64,000 nt of DNA from Skeletonema tropicum (lineage: Eukaryota; Bacillariophyta; Thalassiosirophyceae; Thalassiosirales; Thalassiosiraceae), in assembly GCA_037178625.1 (NCBI GenBank), contig CM074133.1, positions 2,046,001 through 2,110,000 of the forward strand, written 5' to 3'. Both the position numbers and the translations under genes were made by a program. The notes beneath the pieces are model-generated. The model was not told the origin of the DNA. It did not search any database and was given only the letters and a program-made list of their open reading frames with translations. Shown piece after piece: positions 53,929 through 63,259 of this stretch (position 1 is its first letter; every line of letters starts with the position of its first letter).

Positions 53929-56577
53929 ATGGTACCTTCTGATACTTCTACCCCTCAGGCAAATCGTCGTGTCTCCGACTCTAACTCCGGCATGACAACA
54001 GATCCTGGGTATTCTTCGTTTTTGAACTTCGTGCTTTCACCGTTTTTCAGACGTTCTGATGTGTCCACCGCTTCTGATGTGTCCACCGATACGTTTGAAA
54101 CAACTTTTGATGATTCTCTGACTCAACCGGCAGTAGCTACGCCTGGAGAGTTGACGTCAGTTCAGGTTGCCAGTTCGGCAACAGTTGCAACCAGTCCGGT
54201 TGCGGGTACTCCAGCCCCTACTGCTGTTGTTGCCCCTGCCAGTTCGGCACCCTTGGCAACCAGTCCGGTTGCTGCCGCTTCAGCCCCTTCTGCTGTAGCT
54301 GCTAAGGTCTTTGTTCCTCCCACTCATGTTTCTGCTGCTGATTCCAGTGTTCCTCCTCTCTGTTTTGGTACCGCCGGCGCCACTGAAAGTTCGGTTGGGG
54401 TTGAGGAACCTGTGGATCACTCAGTTGCCTATGTTGGTGGATCTGTTACTTCCGAGTCTCCATTTGATACTCTTGATGATGAAATTACTCCTGGTCCTCG
54501 CAGAGTCTACAAGGATGCTGCTAGCTTTCGTGCTGCCCGCATTAATGAGGAAATCAAGTTGGTTACTCAGGCGTTTGAGGATAGTGATGAGAAGCTTCTT
54601 CGTGCTCTGCTTAATGCTGAGTATCTCTCGGATCCTGCCCATCAGCTGTGCTGCACTTACCTCGGCATCCGGTCCCCCCGCCCCGGAGTCTGTCGCCCTT
54701 CCGAGCCTTGCTCTTGCCCTTCAACTTCTTGTGCATCATCATCGGTGTCACCCTTTTCATCCGTTCTACCTGACGATGAGGAGGAGGAGGAGAGTATTCA
54801 GAGCGAAGAGGAGGAGGAGGAGAGTCTTCAGAGCGAAGATTGTGCGAAGAGCTTCATCAAGGTGGAGAGGACCGAAAACTTTATGTTTGACGTTAACTCT
54901 GATGAAGTTGCCGCAGCTCAGGCGAAGGAAGAAGAGGCCACTGATTTCTCTCCTTCTTCGTATTTGATGAAAGTCTCTAAGTATGATCGTCTTGCCCGTG
55001 GCAGTGATGGTTATGCGGATCAACGTGAGGAAATGACTAAGGGTCCTAAGCAATCGGGTCGTCTTGGTGCAGCAAATTGGGCTGTTGTCGGTACAAGCTC
55101 GAGTGGTGATCGCAGTAAGGAGACTGAGTTGATGGCTCACCTTGAGTCCGACAATGAGAAGCTTCTATCGTTTCAAGACCATATGAATAAGTATGACTTT
55201 AATCAGTCTCAGGTGCCTGTACCACGTGGTCATATCACTCGTGTCTCTTCAACCAACGTTCATCCGTCCGAGTTCTTTGATACCCAAGCTAAGCCTATCA
55301 ACCTCAGTGATAGCTGGGGTGGGACCGCGATTGACATTCCTCGCTTTGTCCAACGTTTCATCAACACGAGTCCTTATGTTGCACCTGTTGATAAGGAGAA
55401 CAGTCGCCTCATGGGTTTGTATCTTATGAACTGTATGACGGCTACCTTGCAGAAGGCTGTGAAAGAGAACATGGATAAATTCTTCACGCCCCAAGAACGA
55501 GGTGGCATCACTGTCTTGTACTGCATGATGAAAACAGCCTATGCGTTGCAGGCAAGCAATATGGACGTCCTCCGTGCTGAGATCGAGAAGTTTGCAGAAG
55601 ATGGTTTGACTAAGGTTCCTGGACACAACGTTGCCTCTGTTGAGTTAAAGTTGAGTCTTGTTGTGAATCAACTTGCGGTGATAAATGGTCTTGATGTTAA
55701 GCATGTCGGCATGGTCCTCAAGGGTCTTACTAAATGCCCCAACTCTGATTTTGAGGTTATGTTCAGGGAGATGCGCTTGGAACATCTCAAGGGAGAAATC
55801 ACCTTCGATGTCGACACGCCTGTTACCTACGCCACGTCCGATCAGCAAGGGATTGCTACTCAGATCTTGGATATCTTGAAGGCCGCGAAAGTCTTGTACA
55901 TGCGCATGTCGAAAGCGGGAGAGTGGGAAGCAGAGACTGGTTCTCAGTTCTCTTACTCTGCCAATTCGTTGGTCCCCAGTGGTTCTAGTCCTTCTGGCAT
56001 CTCGTGTCACAACTGTAAACAGAACCATCATCTCGATCAATGTCCCCTTCCTCACAATCAAGCTGAGATCAAGAAGAACAGGAAGGAGTTCTTTGCAGAA
56101 AGGGACGCTCGAAGGGCAGCTGGTGGTACTGGTTCTGGTGGTACCGGTTCTGATCGTTCTGGTTCTGGTGGTGGTCCTGGCGCTACTATTCCTCGCCGTG
56201 ATACAGCTGGTAATACGCCTCAATTCCGCATGAATGAGTCTTCAGGTCTTATTGAATTCAAGTGCCTTAAGTGCAAGAGATTGAAGGGGAAGGCTATGTG
56301 GACAAATCATACTTCTAAGGAGCATGCTAAGGCCATGAAGAATTCAAGCTTCTGCTACTGGAAGGAGAACCCTAACTGTCCTGCTGGTCGAATGGCTCGT
56401 CAATGTGCTGCCAAGGTTGAGAAGGAATCTTCTGCTACTGCCGCTAATGCTACTTCTGTGGATGCGGACAAGCAGAAGGCTCTCTGGGAAAAGGTTAATA
56501 CTCTTGGTACTGACAGTGTTGAAGGGAAAGCTGCTTTTAATGCCTTGAGGGCTGCCGCCGCTCGGGATTTTCAGTAA
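53929..56577 (+). CDS. Gag-like protein with zinc knuckle
   Basis: 882 residues. The N-terminal 200 residues are Ser/Thr/Ala/Pro-rich low complexity (ATVATSPVAGTPAPTAVV-type repeats), then an acidic run (DDEEEEESIQSEEEEEESLQ, about residues 283-302). The middle (about 440-660) is helical and looks like a retrotransposon capsid region (FVQRFINTSPYVAPVDKEN, YLMNCMTATLQKAVKENMD). CHNCKQNHHLDQCP (about residue 688) is a zinc-knuckle variant (CxxC...H...C). A second Cys/His cluster (FKCLKCKRLKGKAMWTNH) follows. Much longer than a usual copia gag. It is the first ORF of the inverted-repeat element, ending 23 bp before the next ORF, which is in the -1 frame. Confidence 0.75.
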   Translation: MVPSDTSTPQANRRVSDSNSGMTTDPGYSSFLNFVLSPFFRRSDVSTASDVSTDTFETTFDDSLTQPAVATPGELTSVQVASSATVATSPVAGTPAPTAVVAPASSAPLATSPVAAASAPSAVAAKVFVPPTHVSAADSSVPPLCFGTAGATESSVGVEEPVDHSVAYVGGSVTSESPFDTLDDEITPGPRRVYKDAASFRAARINEEIKLVTQAFEDSDEKLLRALLNAEYLSDPAHQLCCTYLGIRSPRPGVCRPSEPCSCPSTSCASSSVSPFSSVLPDDEEEEESIQSEEEEEESLQSEDCAKSFIKVERTENFMFDVNSDEVAAAQAKEEEATDFSPSSYLMKVSKYDRLARGSDGYADQREEMTKGPKQSGRLGAANWAVVGTSSSGDRSKETELMAHLESDNEKLLSFQDHMNKYDFNQSQVPVPRGHITRVSSTNVHPSEFFDTQAKPINLSDSWGGTAIDIPRFVQRFINTSPYVAPVDKENSRLMGLYLMNCMTATLQKAVKENMDKFFTPQERGGITVLYCMMKTAYALQASNMDVLRAEIEKFAEDGLTKVPGHNVASVELKLSLVVNQLAVINGLDVKHVGMVLKGLTKCPNSDFEVMFREMRLEHLKGEITFDVDTPVTYATSDQQGIATQILDILKAAKVLYMRMSKAGEWEAETGSQFSYSANSLVPSGSSPSGISCHNCKQNHHLDQCPLPHNQAEIKKNRKEFFAERDARRAAGGTGSGGTGSDRSGSGGGPGATIPRRDTAGNTPQFRMNESSGLIEFKCLKCKRLKGKAMWTNHTSKEHAKAMKNSSFCYWKENPNCPAGRMARQCAAKVEKESSATAANATSVDADKQKALWEKVNTLGTDSVEGKAAFNALRAAAARDFQ

Positions 56578-56608
56578 AGGGACCTACCGTTTCAGGTGGT
56601 ATGTCCCT
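56578..56608 (+). promoter_or_regulatory. Hairpin between gag stop and second-ORF start
   Basis: AGGGACCTACC (56578-56588), a 9-nt loop, then GGTATGTCCCT (56598-56608) form an 11-bp stem with one mismatch. It begins right after the gag stop codon (56575-56577), and its 3' arm contains the ATG of the second ORF (56601). The second ORF is in the -1 frame and that frame is open back through the gag end. A role in recoding or reinitiation is inference. Confidence 0.55.
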
Positions 56609-59555
56609 ACTCTATTACTTTTTATATCCTGAATTATTCGTGGTGGTTTTGACTCTGTTGAACTTCGGCTTCTTGTTGGGGGTTACGGTGTCTATGGCTA
56701 CGCTTGTCGAGTGGTTCTTGTGCTTCAATTTCGGTCTGCTGTTAGTTCTCTCTGTGATGGACGATGCGTTTGAGGTTCTCGATCTCGCATCTTCTGGGGA
56801 AGGTTTCGCCTGTCTGGGTTGGCTATGGTCTTCTTACTTCCTTCCTGCCTTTGGAGTGTGGATCGGCGGTGGTTGTTTGGTCATCTCTACGGGTGCCTAC
56901 ATAATTCACTACTTGATTTTCCTGCCGGTTCAATACAACTATCGACTTAGGAGGAGGAAGGGACCACCTTTCTCGTGTCCAAACATCAGTGGAAAGCGGA
57001 GAAGTTTACTTCTTCGGTCGTTTTATCGCTATCGTTACACTGGAGTGATGTACAAAGATTTGTATCCTTATCTTTTGCGTGAACACAAGCGGTTTACCCG
57101 AGAGCATCTTGAGAAACAACAACAGATGGCTGCTGCTAGAGCTGAAGAACTAGATACAATCAAGTTTCTTGACGGCAAACCTGATCCTGGTGATGACTAT
57201 CGCTTCTCGTTGAATGAATTTGATCCTGCTAAGACTGCCGAGTTTGTCGAAGAGTATGTACAAGATCCTACCTATCTTGTCCGTCTGCAGAATCAGCTCC
57301 GTCTTACTAATCAGAAGGAGCATCGCCGCGATCTCAAAAAGCTTATTGCTCGACTCAATCTATTGATGAAAGAAGTACCTACTGCTGGTTCTCCTCGTGC
57401 TATGGAAGCCAAGTCTGGTGCTCCTACTCCTACTACTGCGCAATCTGGCAAAACTACCAATGAACGCAACACCTTTGCATTTCATGAGACGGCTGCTATT
57501 CTTGATACTGGTGCCTCTTTTGGGTTGACTCCTTTCCGCTCTGACTTTATCACTTATGAGAAAGTGAATATTACTGTGAAGGACGTCAGCGGCTCTAACA
57601 AAGTGCAGGGTTTTGGTCTTGTCTTGTATAAGGCCGTTGCTACTAATGGTGAGGTAGTCTATCTGCCGGGGTTGGCATATCATCTGAAGTCAACTGATAT
57701 TCGATTGATTAGTCCGCAAGCGTTTCATCAGCTGTGGGGTGGTCACAGTGTTATTAATGATGAGTCTTTCCGTCTTCACACCACTTCTGGTCAAGTCCTT
57801 GATGTGCCTCTTGAATCCAAGTCGAATTTGCCTATGCTTTATGGAGTTACTTGTTCAGTTCAGGAGCATCGTGCAGTTGGTGCTGCTTATGCACGTCAGT
57901 GGAAGGTGAAACAACGTCTCAGTCACAGTTTCTTCTTTGGTAATGAGGATGGCGGCTGGAGGTTCACTCGCTTGGAGGATGAAGATTTTGCTGAACCTCA
58001 GGAAGTCACTTATGACTTTGATCTTTGTGCTCATCTTACTCGCACGGCACCTTGCATCACTATTGCTGACAATCCAAATTTATCTCCTGCTCAGAAGGAG
58101 TTACTTCTCTGGCATTACAAGCTCGGTTGCAGCATGAAGAAGATTCAATACTTGATGACTGGTCATTCTAGGAAGCTCGCTGGTGGGAAGTCTGCTTATT
58201 ATCCTCCCGTCATCGCTCCTAAGTGGGAAAGTGCTCGTAATTGTCCGATCCCTGTATGTGCTACCAATGAAGTTGCTCGTGCACAAGTGCGGAAGCCTCA
58301 CTCTCGGCGGCAGTCTGCTGTCAAGTCAAATGAGAAGGCTTTATCCCGTGATAAGTACTCGCCTGGTGATTTTGTCTCGATGGATACTGTGACAGTTCCT
58401 ATCAAGGGTCGTCTATTTTCTGGCTATGGTGCTGATTCGGCGGAAGGTTATTCATGTGTTACTATCTTCCATGATGCTGGATCTGGTCTTATTAAGGTTT
58501 ATCCCCAAACTTCCGCGACTTCAGCTGAAACTTTGATCTCGAAGCTCAAGTTTGAGGCCTATCTCTGGCAGCAAGCTGGCAAACGGGTCAAGAAATATCA
58601 CTCTGATGGTGGCGTCTTCACTTCGGCTAGTTTTCGGAATGACTGTGAGAAGAAGGATCAGAAGCAGAGTTTCTCTGGTGTTGGTGCCAAGTTCCAAAAC
58701 GGCGCTGCTGAGCGAAGTGTTCAGACCTTATTCTGGATGTGCAGAACTTTTCTTTTGCATGTTGCTATGAGATGGTCTACTCACAACGCTGACTCTCCTT
58801 CACTTTGGCCGCAGGCTCTTGCCTACGCCGAGTTCCTTTTCAACCGCACACCGTCTATGTCTCATGGTTTTTCTCCGCTAGAGATCCTCACCAACGTTGT
58901 CTCCGATCATCGTGATTTACTTCGTGCACATGTCTTCGGTGCTCCTACCTATGTTCTTGATGCTGCGCTTCAGGATGGCAAGAAGCTCCCAAAGTTTAGC
59001 CGTAGGGCTAGGGTTGGCCAATTTCTTGGATTTTCTCCCGACCACTCTACCCAAGTTGGTCTGGTACGTCATCTTGATTCAAATTACATCTCCCCTCAAT
59101 ACCATTGCGTCTACGACGATAAATTCGAAACTGTCTCGGGCCTTGTTGGTGATTCTGCTGAGGACCTCGCTGATACTATTCAACAGAAGTGGGGTTCCCT
59201 TTTTGAAAGTGATGAACATGATCTTTATATCTATCCTGAGTTTGTTGATGGTGAATTGTCCTACACACCCCCTCCGCTTGATCTTCCTTGGCTTACTGAA
59301 GAAGAAGCTCGAGAGCGTGAGGACCGCTTGCAAGAGCAGGTTGCTCGTGGCAAGGAGCTTAGGCTCAAGTCTGAAGAAGTATTCAAGTCTCCAGTTACTG
59401 TTCCCGATCGCAAAGTTACTATCAATGAGCATCCTACTGCTATCGATTCGTCCATCGAGCAAGAAGGAGAAGTTGGAGCAGTTGATGTCGATGACTCTGC
59501 TTGTGTTGATTACTCTGATGTGGATGAATCGACCCAGTGTAAATGGCGTCAGTAA
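56601..59555 (+). CDS. Pol-like protein: membrane segments, aspartic protease, integrase; no RT
   Basis: 984 residues. Residues 1-110 hold several strongly hydrophobic segments (YPELFVVVLTLLNFGFLLG; EWFLCFNFGLLLVLSV; FLPAFGVWIGGGCLVIS; AYIIHYLIFLPV), unusual for a copia pol. An aspartic protease site AAILDTGAS is at about 303. The pre-integrase zinc region has LLLWHYKLGCSMKKIQ (Cys where His is usual) and CPIPVC. The integrase core has FVSMDTV (Asp about 595), YHSDGGVF (Asp 669) and FQNGAAERSV (Glu 704), so the D,D,E triad is intact. FNRTPSMSHGFSPLEIL and the C-terminal FGAPTYVLD / GQFLGFSPDHS block follow, as in copia. The ORF stops about 130 residues after that, in the inverted repeat, with no reverse transcriptase. 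Confidence 0.88.
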   Translation: MSLLYYFLYPELFVVVLTLLNFGFLLGVTVSMATLVEWFLCFNFGLLLVLSVMDDAFEVLDLASSGEGFACLGWLWSSYFLPAFGVWIGGGCLVISTGAYIIHYLIFLPVQYNYRLRRRKGPPFSCPNISGKRRSLLLRSFYRYRYTGVMYKDLYPYLLREHKRFTREHLEKQQQMAAARAEELDTIKFLDGKPDPGDDYRFSLNEFDPAKTAEFVEEYVQDPTYLVRLQNQLRLTNQKEHRRDLKKLIARLNLLMKEVPTAGSPRAMEAKSGAPTPTTAQSGKTTNERNTFAFHETAAILDTGASFGLTPFRSDFITYEKVNITVKDVSGSNKVQGFGLVLYKAVATNGEVVYLPGLAYHLKSTDIRLISPQAFHQLWGGHSVINDESFRLHTTSGQVLDVPLESKSNLPMLYGVTCSVQEHRAVGAAYARQWKVKQRLSHSFFFGNEDGGWRFTRLEDEDFAEPQEVTYDFDLCAHLTRTAPCITIADNPNLSPAQKELLLWHYKLGCSMKKIQYLMTGHSRKLAGGKSAYYPPVIAPKWESARNCPIPVCATNEVARAQVRKPHSRRQSAVKSNEKALSRDKYSPGDFVSMDTVTVPIKGRLFSGYGADSAEGYSCVTIFHDAGSGLIKVYPQTSATSAETLISKLKFEAYLWQQAGKRVKKYHSDGGVFTSASFRNDCEKKDQKQSFSGVGAKFQNGAAERSVQTLFWMCRTFLLHVAMRWSTHNADSPSLWPQALAYAEFLFNRTPSMSHGFSPLEILTNVVSDHRDLLRAHVFGAPTYVLDAALQDGKKLPKFSRRARVGQFLGFSPDHSTQVGLVRHLDSNYISPQYHCVYDDKFETVSGLVGDSAEDLADTIQQKWGSLFESDEHDLYIYPEFVDGELSYTPPPLDLPWLTEEEAREREDRLQEQVARGKELRLKSEEVFKSPVTVPDRKVTINEHPTAIDSSIEQEGEVGAVDVDDSACVDYSDVDESTQCKWRQ

Positions 59556-59647
59556 AAGGGGGGTGCGTAACCACACGTCCAGACGACTTAAACTGGACTT
59601 GTGGTGAGCAGTCACAAAGAGGTATGTAAAGTTAGACAACCTCAACA
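59538..59647 (-). repeat. Right 110-bp terminal inverted repeat
   Basis: Exact inverse copy of 53701-53810. It supplies the last codons and the stop of the integrase ORF (residues KWRQ then TAA), so the ORF ends inside the repeat. The next bases (CTCCT) do not match the left flank. Confidence 0.95.
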
Positions 59648-61124
59648 CTCCTTCTCGAAGTATGAACCGCCGTCAAGCTGTCGTACTTCGCTCCTTCTAA
59701 CTGCCATATCACTTGCTCCGTATTACGGACCCTGAATTTTACTTCGTCGAGATAACATGCCTACCTCACAACATCAATGCTTCTGGCGAGGCTCGAACTG
59801 GGGACCAGAGCGAAGCGTACTTGGGCTCATAACCTGAAAAGGTGCAACGCTGTAAGTATAGGAAGATATTGACGCAGACAATGAAGAGTATCCGGCGTCC
59901 CGAATGCTCTGTGTAGCGTTGACTTCTTAGTAACAGAGACAATATTATTTTATTGTGAGAGCTTTGATTTGCACTTGACAATTAAGCAAAGTGCAACTCA
60001 ACGCATAAGATAGCGCAGCTCTTGCGTTAGATGATGTGAGTGAGAACCATATACGGAAACTCACTCAATTGACAGAAACATGTAAACCTAAAATAGGAAG
60101 GCGAGTCACAACTAGGCAACCTCAACACCCACCGCACGCAAAAACACCACCTCCATGGTGATTATTCGGCGTACCCTATTACCTTAGGAAGTGCTTATCA
60201 TCATGGAACTACCGGCCTTATTGTCTTCATAAACATCATAGGAAGCGATTTAGGCTATTAGTTCCGTGATCATAAGCAATATTGAGAGAGCTAGAGCGCA
60301 TTTTCAGCACACAGGCGACGACGCCGAATTCCTGCACCATGTCGGTCTTTGAAAGGGTTTTTGAGGATGTCTACAGCGATGACACTTGGCTGATCGATAT
60401 AATATATTTATTTGAATGTACCGACCAAGTATCATTGCCACAGCCACCCCCAAAGTCTCTCAAAGCACTGCCTTGCGGTCAAAAATCGACGCATCATCAC
60501 AACATTTGACCCCCTATCCGAACGGCCTCTCATCGTAATTATTAATGTTCTGACCAAATAATCTTGTCATTACATATCAATAGAAGCGATTTAATCTATC
60601 AAACTTAATTAGGGACTTTGTATTAGCTGAGATATAGGCGACGGCGTCTACGCTGTCGGATGCCATGGTCATGATGGTTTTTCGATGTACGGTAGCTTGT
60701 GTAAGGGTACGGTAGCTAACTTAAGGTAAGAAATAACGCACATAGGAGCTAGCATAAAATCGCGCTTTACTAGCGCGGTGAATCAGCGTGAGCGTGGAGT
60801 ACCATAGGCTGTATTGAAGGAGAATATGTTCTTTGGGGGTGCGTTTCAAAGTTGCTCGCCAGTTTTAAAGTTCTCAGTTTTCATTTCATCGTAATAAATA
60901 CGCTGAATGTAGTCGATGCTGACTAGTACTGCTCTCTCCAAGGAAAGCAATCGGGGCGAATAAGTCCACTGGATCTGCCAATACCTCTAATTGGTAGTAC
61001 TGCTTGTGCGCTTCCTTCCTCTCACTTCCGGGCCCGGCGCGTCTTGTCGTTATTTGCAATCAGACTGACCTCGCGAACTGGGAGCGAGTATCCCATTATT
61101 ACAAATAGCAATACATAGAGCGAA
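59648..61124. other. Non-coding stretch right of the copia-type core
   Basis: 59648-60127 may be the outer part of the element. 60128-61124 has two weakly similar blocks (words GAAGCGATTTA and AGGCGACG.CG(T/C) at about 60242/60582 and 60316/60637), possibly an old duplication. AATCGCGCTTTACTAGCGCG at about 60758 holds a small dyad and resembles the left flank near 53590 in inverse orientation. Frame 60282-60509 is open but has no coding sign I trust. Confidence 0.45.
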
Positions 61125-61997
61125 ATGCCGCAGCTACTCCAATATCAACTACCCAATAATCCTCTGCAATTGTTGGATGCTTATCTATCCTCTATTTCAT
61201 CCGGACACAATGCTCATGGTAACGCTGAGGGTGACACGAACAATCGAGATTCCGACCAACACGACACTGCCATGATATCATCATCAACTCAACCACCAGC
61301 AAAGCACTCTGCACAAGCGGAGCAACTGCACAATTCAGTACTTCGAGTAGCAGCAGAATTGTTCGGAAATAATATCTCTCTACTTGAAAATTCTCTTGCC
61401 TTACTCGAAGAACAGGAACAATTCCAAAACAATCCCAATGACGACGAAAGCAACAACAAAAACAATGATTCTCCTTCTTTAGGAATAATCATTCCGCCCA
61501 TACGAACAATTCGCGCTTGTAAATCTGGCCGTATGGCAGTACTAGTTCGAAAACAACGAAAGAAATCATCAAGGACTTCCAACCAAAATCAACAATCTGG
61601 CAAAGAAATTATTGATGATTATTACCTTTGTCTCCTTGGAAGGGATAGGGTAACAATTGACAACAATGCCTTCAAGACAAGCAAGGGTACCTACCTATGC
61701 ACTCCTCAACATAGAATCGGTATGAATTGCACTTGTCGATCCTTCTTTCACAATATCAAAGGCAGCAGCAGCAGCAGCAGCTCGGGTGGTGGCAGATCCA
61801 AAAGCAGTGGTGGTGAAAGATCTCCTGTCAGAAAGGCATCATCTCACAGCAGCAACAACAATAGCGTAGTTTGTAAACATTTATTGGCGGTCATACTCAT
61901 GCCTCACTTGCTTCCTTGGAGGTCGCAGGGTGTGGAAGAAGATGTTGTGGATGATAAGTTGTTTACGAAACTTGTCATGAGGGCATCTATTGGGTGA
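61125..61997 (+). CDS. ZSWIM7/SWS1-like SWIM zinc-finger protein
   Basis: 290 residues. AEQLHNSVLRVAAELFGNNI leads a helical N-terminal part. YYLCLLGRDRVTIDNNA and GTYLCTPQH precede the zinc site NCTCRSFFHNI...VVCKHLLAVILMPHL, a SWIM domain (CxC...CxH) in the arrangement of ZSWIM7 (YCSCPAF...ILCKHLLAVYL). DDKLFTKLVM ends it, like the SDKQLTDILL tail of ZSWIM7. A Ser/Gly-rich insertion (SSSSSSSGGGRSKSSGG) separates the two halves of the zinc site. SWS1 pairs with a Rad51 paralogue (Shu complex) in homologous recombination. It is longer than the animal protein (about 140 aa) because of low-complexity runs. Confidence 0.8.
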   Translation: MPQLLQYQLPNNPLQLLDAYLSSISSGHNAHGNAEGDTNNRDSDQHDTAMISSSTQPPAKHSAQAEQLHNSVLRVAAELFGNNISLLENSLALLEEQEQFQNNPNDDESNNKNNDSPSLGIIIPPIRTIRACKSGRMAVLVRKQRKKSSRTSNQNQQSGKEIIDDYYLCLLGRDRVTIDNNAFKTSKGTYLCTPQHRIGMNCTCRSFFHNIKGSSSSSSSGGGRSKSSGGERSPVRKASSHSSNNNSVVCKHLLAVILMPHLLPWRSQGVEEDVVDDKLFTKLVMRASIG

Positions 61998-63259
61998 CCT
62001 CCACGTGTACATCATACGTTGTGTACAGCATACTCTATGAGTGTTACTCTTGAACCATATCATCTTTGGAGATTGATTCGGTGGTACAATCCTGATGATT
62101 TTGTAGAGTATATACGAGATGAAGTTCTTATGCCTTTTCATGGTAACGGCTAACGGCATGGACGCATAAAGATATAATAATTTATTCTACCAACAAACTT
62201 TAGTGATATTCCAATTGCGTGTTGCTTACAACATCTACTCTGTGCTCTAATTATTACATATCATTATAATTATCACAAAAATGACAACATTGTTGCCACA
62301 TCAATATCTGAACACAATAGTTGAGTAATTTTCTAAGTTATTATTATTATTGAAAGATATGCTAATGACAACTTCTCCTCCAGAGAACTTGTAGGAGGGC
62401 GTCTATCTTCTATCGTCTCTGATAAGGTGCTTGAAGAGCTGTCTCACCATGATGTCAGTGCCTTTCGTAGACGCAGCATTCAGTCTGTTAAGACACGTTT
62501 TATTTCTTCATGTACAACATCGTCAACAAAAGCGGCACCAAGATCAGGATTCCTGTCTTCACGATGTTGCCGACAGTCGAATTTGAATGGCGCTGATGGT
62601 GGTTCTTCCGCGTTTGTAGTGTCGTAAGAGGATGGTGGGTGGTGTTCGTCTCATCTTCCACGCAGAAATAATCAAGCTCGATGCCCCCTTTTCAATGAGA
62701 AGCACGACAAAAAATCTCTAGATGTCATCTAGAAAAAAGTGCGAAGGCGAAATGTTTAAAAAGAGGGTAAGCCCCCGGATTTGGATTTTGCCCGTCATTT
62801 ATATCGCTGATTGACAAACGTCATCAAACTTTCTGATCGTGAAAAGGCACACGAAGACACTATCTTCCAAATTTTCGAAAGATGTAAGCGTCGCATCAAT
62901 TATGCAAGGTGTTTCATGTCGCAGTAGATGCTATAAATATTACAAAAGATACCACACAACAGATCATTTTGAAGCATACCCTTCTTAACCATTAGTTTGT
63001 TGGCTAAATAGCCAAACGACGGCCGGGTTCTCCGAACTTTTAGGGAAAGAATTAAGCTAAATCCAAGGGTGAATAAATACTAAATCCAACCTTAACACGA
63101 GAGGACGTTGAACCTGAAGCCGCTTGCAAAAACACAGGCTGCACCAACAGAAAAAACAAGCCAAAACCCAACGACCACAAACGGCAATCATTCGATTTTC
63201 ACCATCTTTTCAAATACCAAGTATCTGCCCTCTATCTCTAACAATCAATTCAAATAATC
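61998..63259. other. Intergenic, no clear gene
   Basis: 1.26 kb. Contains an open stretch at about 62390-62627 with no family resemblance. The last 100 bp before 63260 is C/A-rich and G-poor, a typical leader for the next gene. 62160-62360 is strongly A/T-rich. Confidence 0.45.

Larger units (their letters stand above)
53701..60127 (+). mobile_element. Copia-type gag/protease/integrase element with inverted termini, no reverse transcriptase
   Basis: The core 53701-59647 is bounded by perfect 110-bp inverted repeats. A second candidate right end lies at 60127, where CAACCTCAACA again mirrors the left start TGTTGAGGTTG. This outer span is flanked by CCCAC on both sides (53696-53700 and 60128-60132), a 5-bp duplication of the size copia integrases make. 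Inside are two long ORFs (53929-56577 and 56601-59555) with no frame for reverse transcriptase or RNase H anywhere up to 60127. No direct LTR pair is present. The structure may be a rearranged or truncated copia element, or an integrase-driven element with inverted ends. 59648-60127 has no coding sign. Confidence 0.75.

Noticed and set aside
59780..59880. tRNA-like stretch (minus strand holds GGTCCCCAGTTCGAGCC and AGCGTTGCACC)
   Set aside because: The T-arm stem does not pair, the distance between the two parts is too long, and no D-arm or acceptor pairing could be found. At most a tRNA-derived fragment.
60282..60509. 75-codon + frame (VFERVFEDVYSDDTWLIDII)
   Set aside because: No homologue recognised, no splice context, and it lies in a repeat-rich non-coding stretch. 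Not enough to call a gene.
62427..62627. 66-codon + frame upstream of the last gene
   Set aside because: Codon content is not clearly coding and no family is recognisable.
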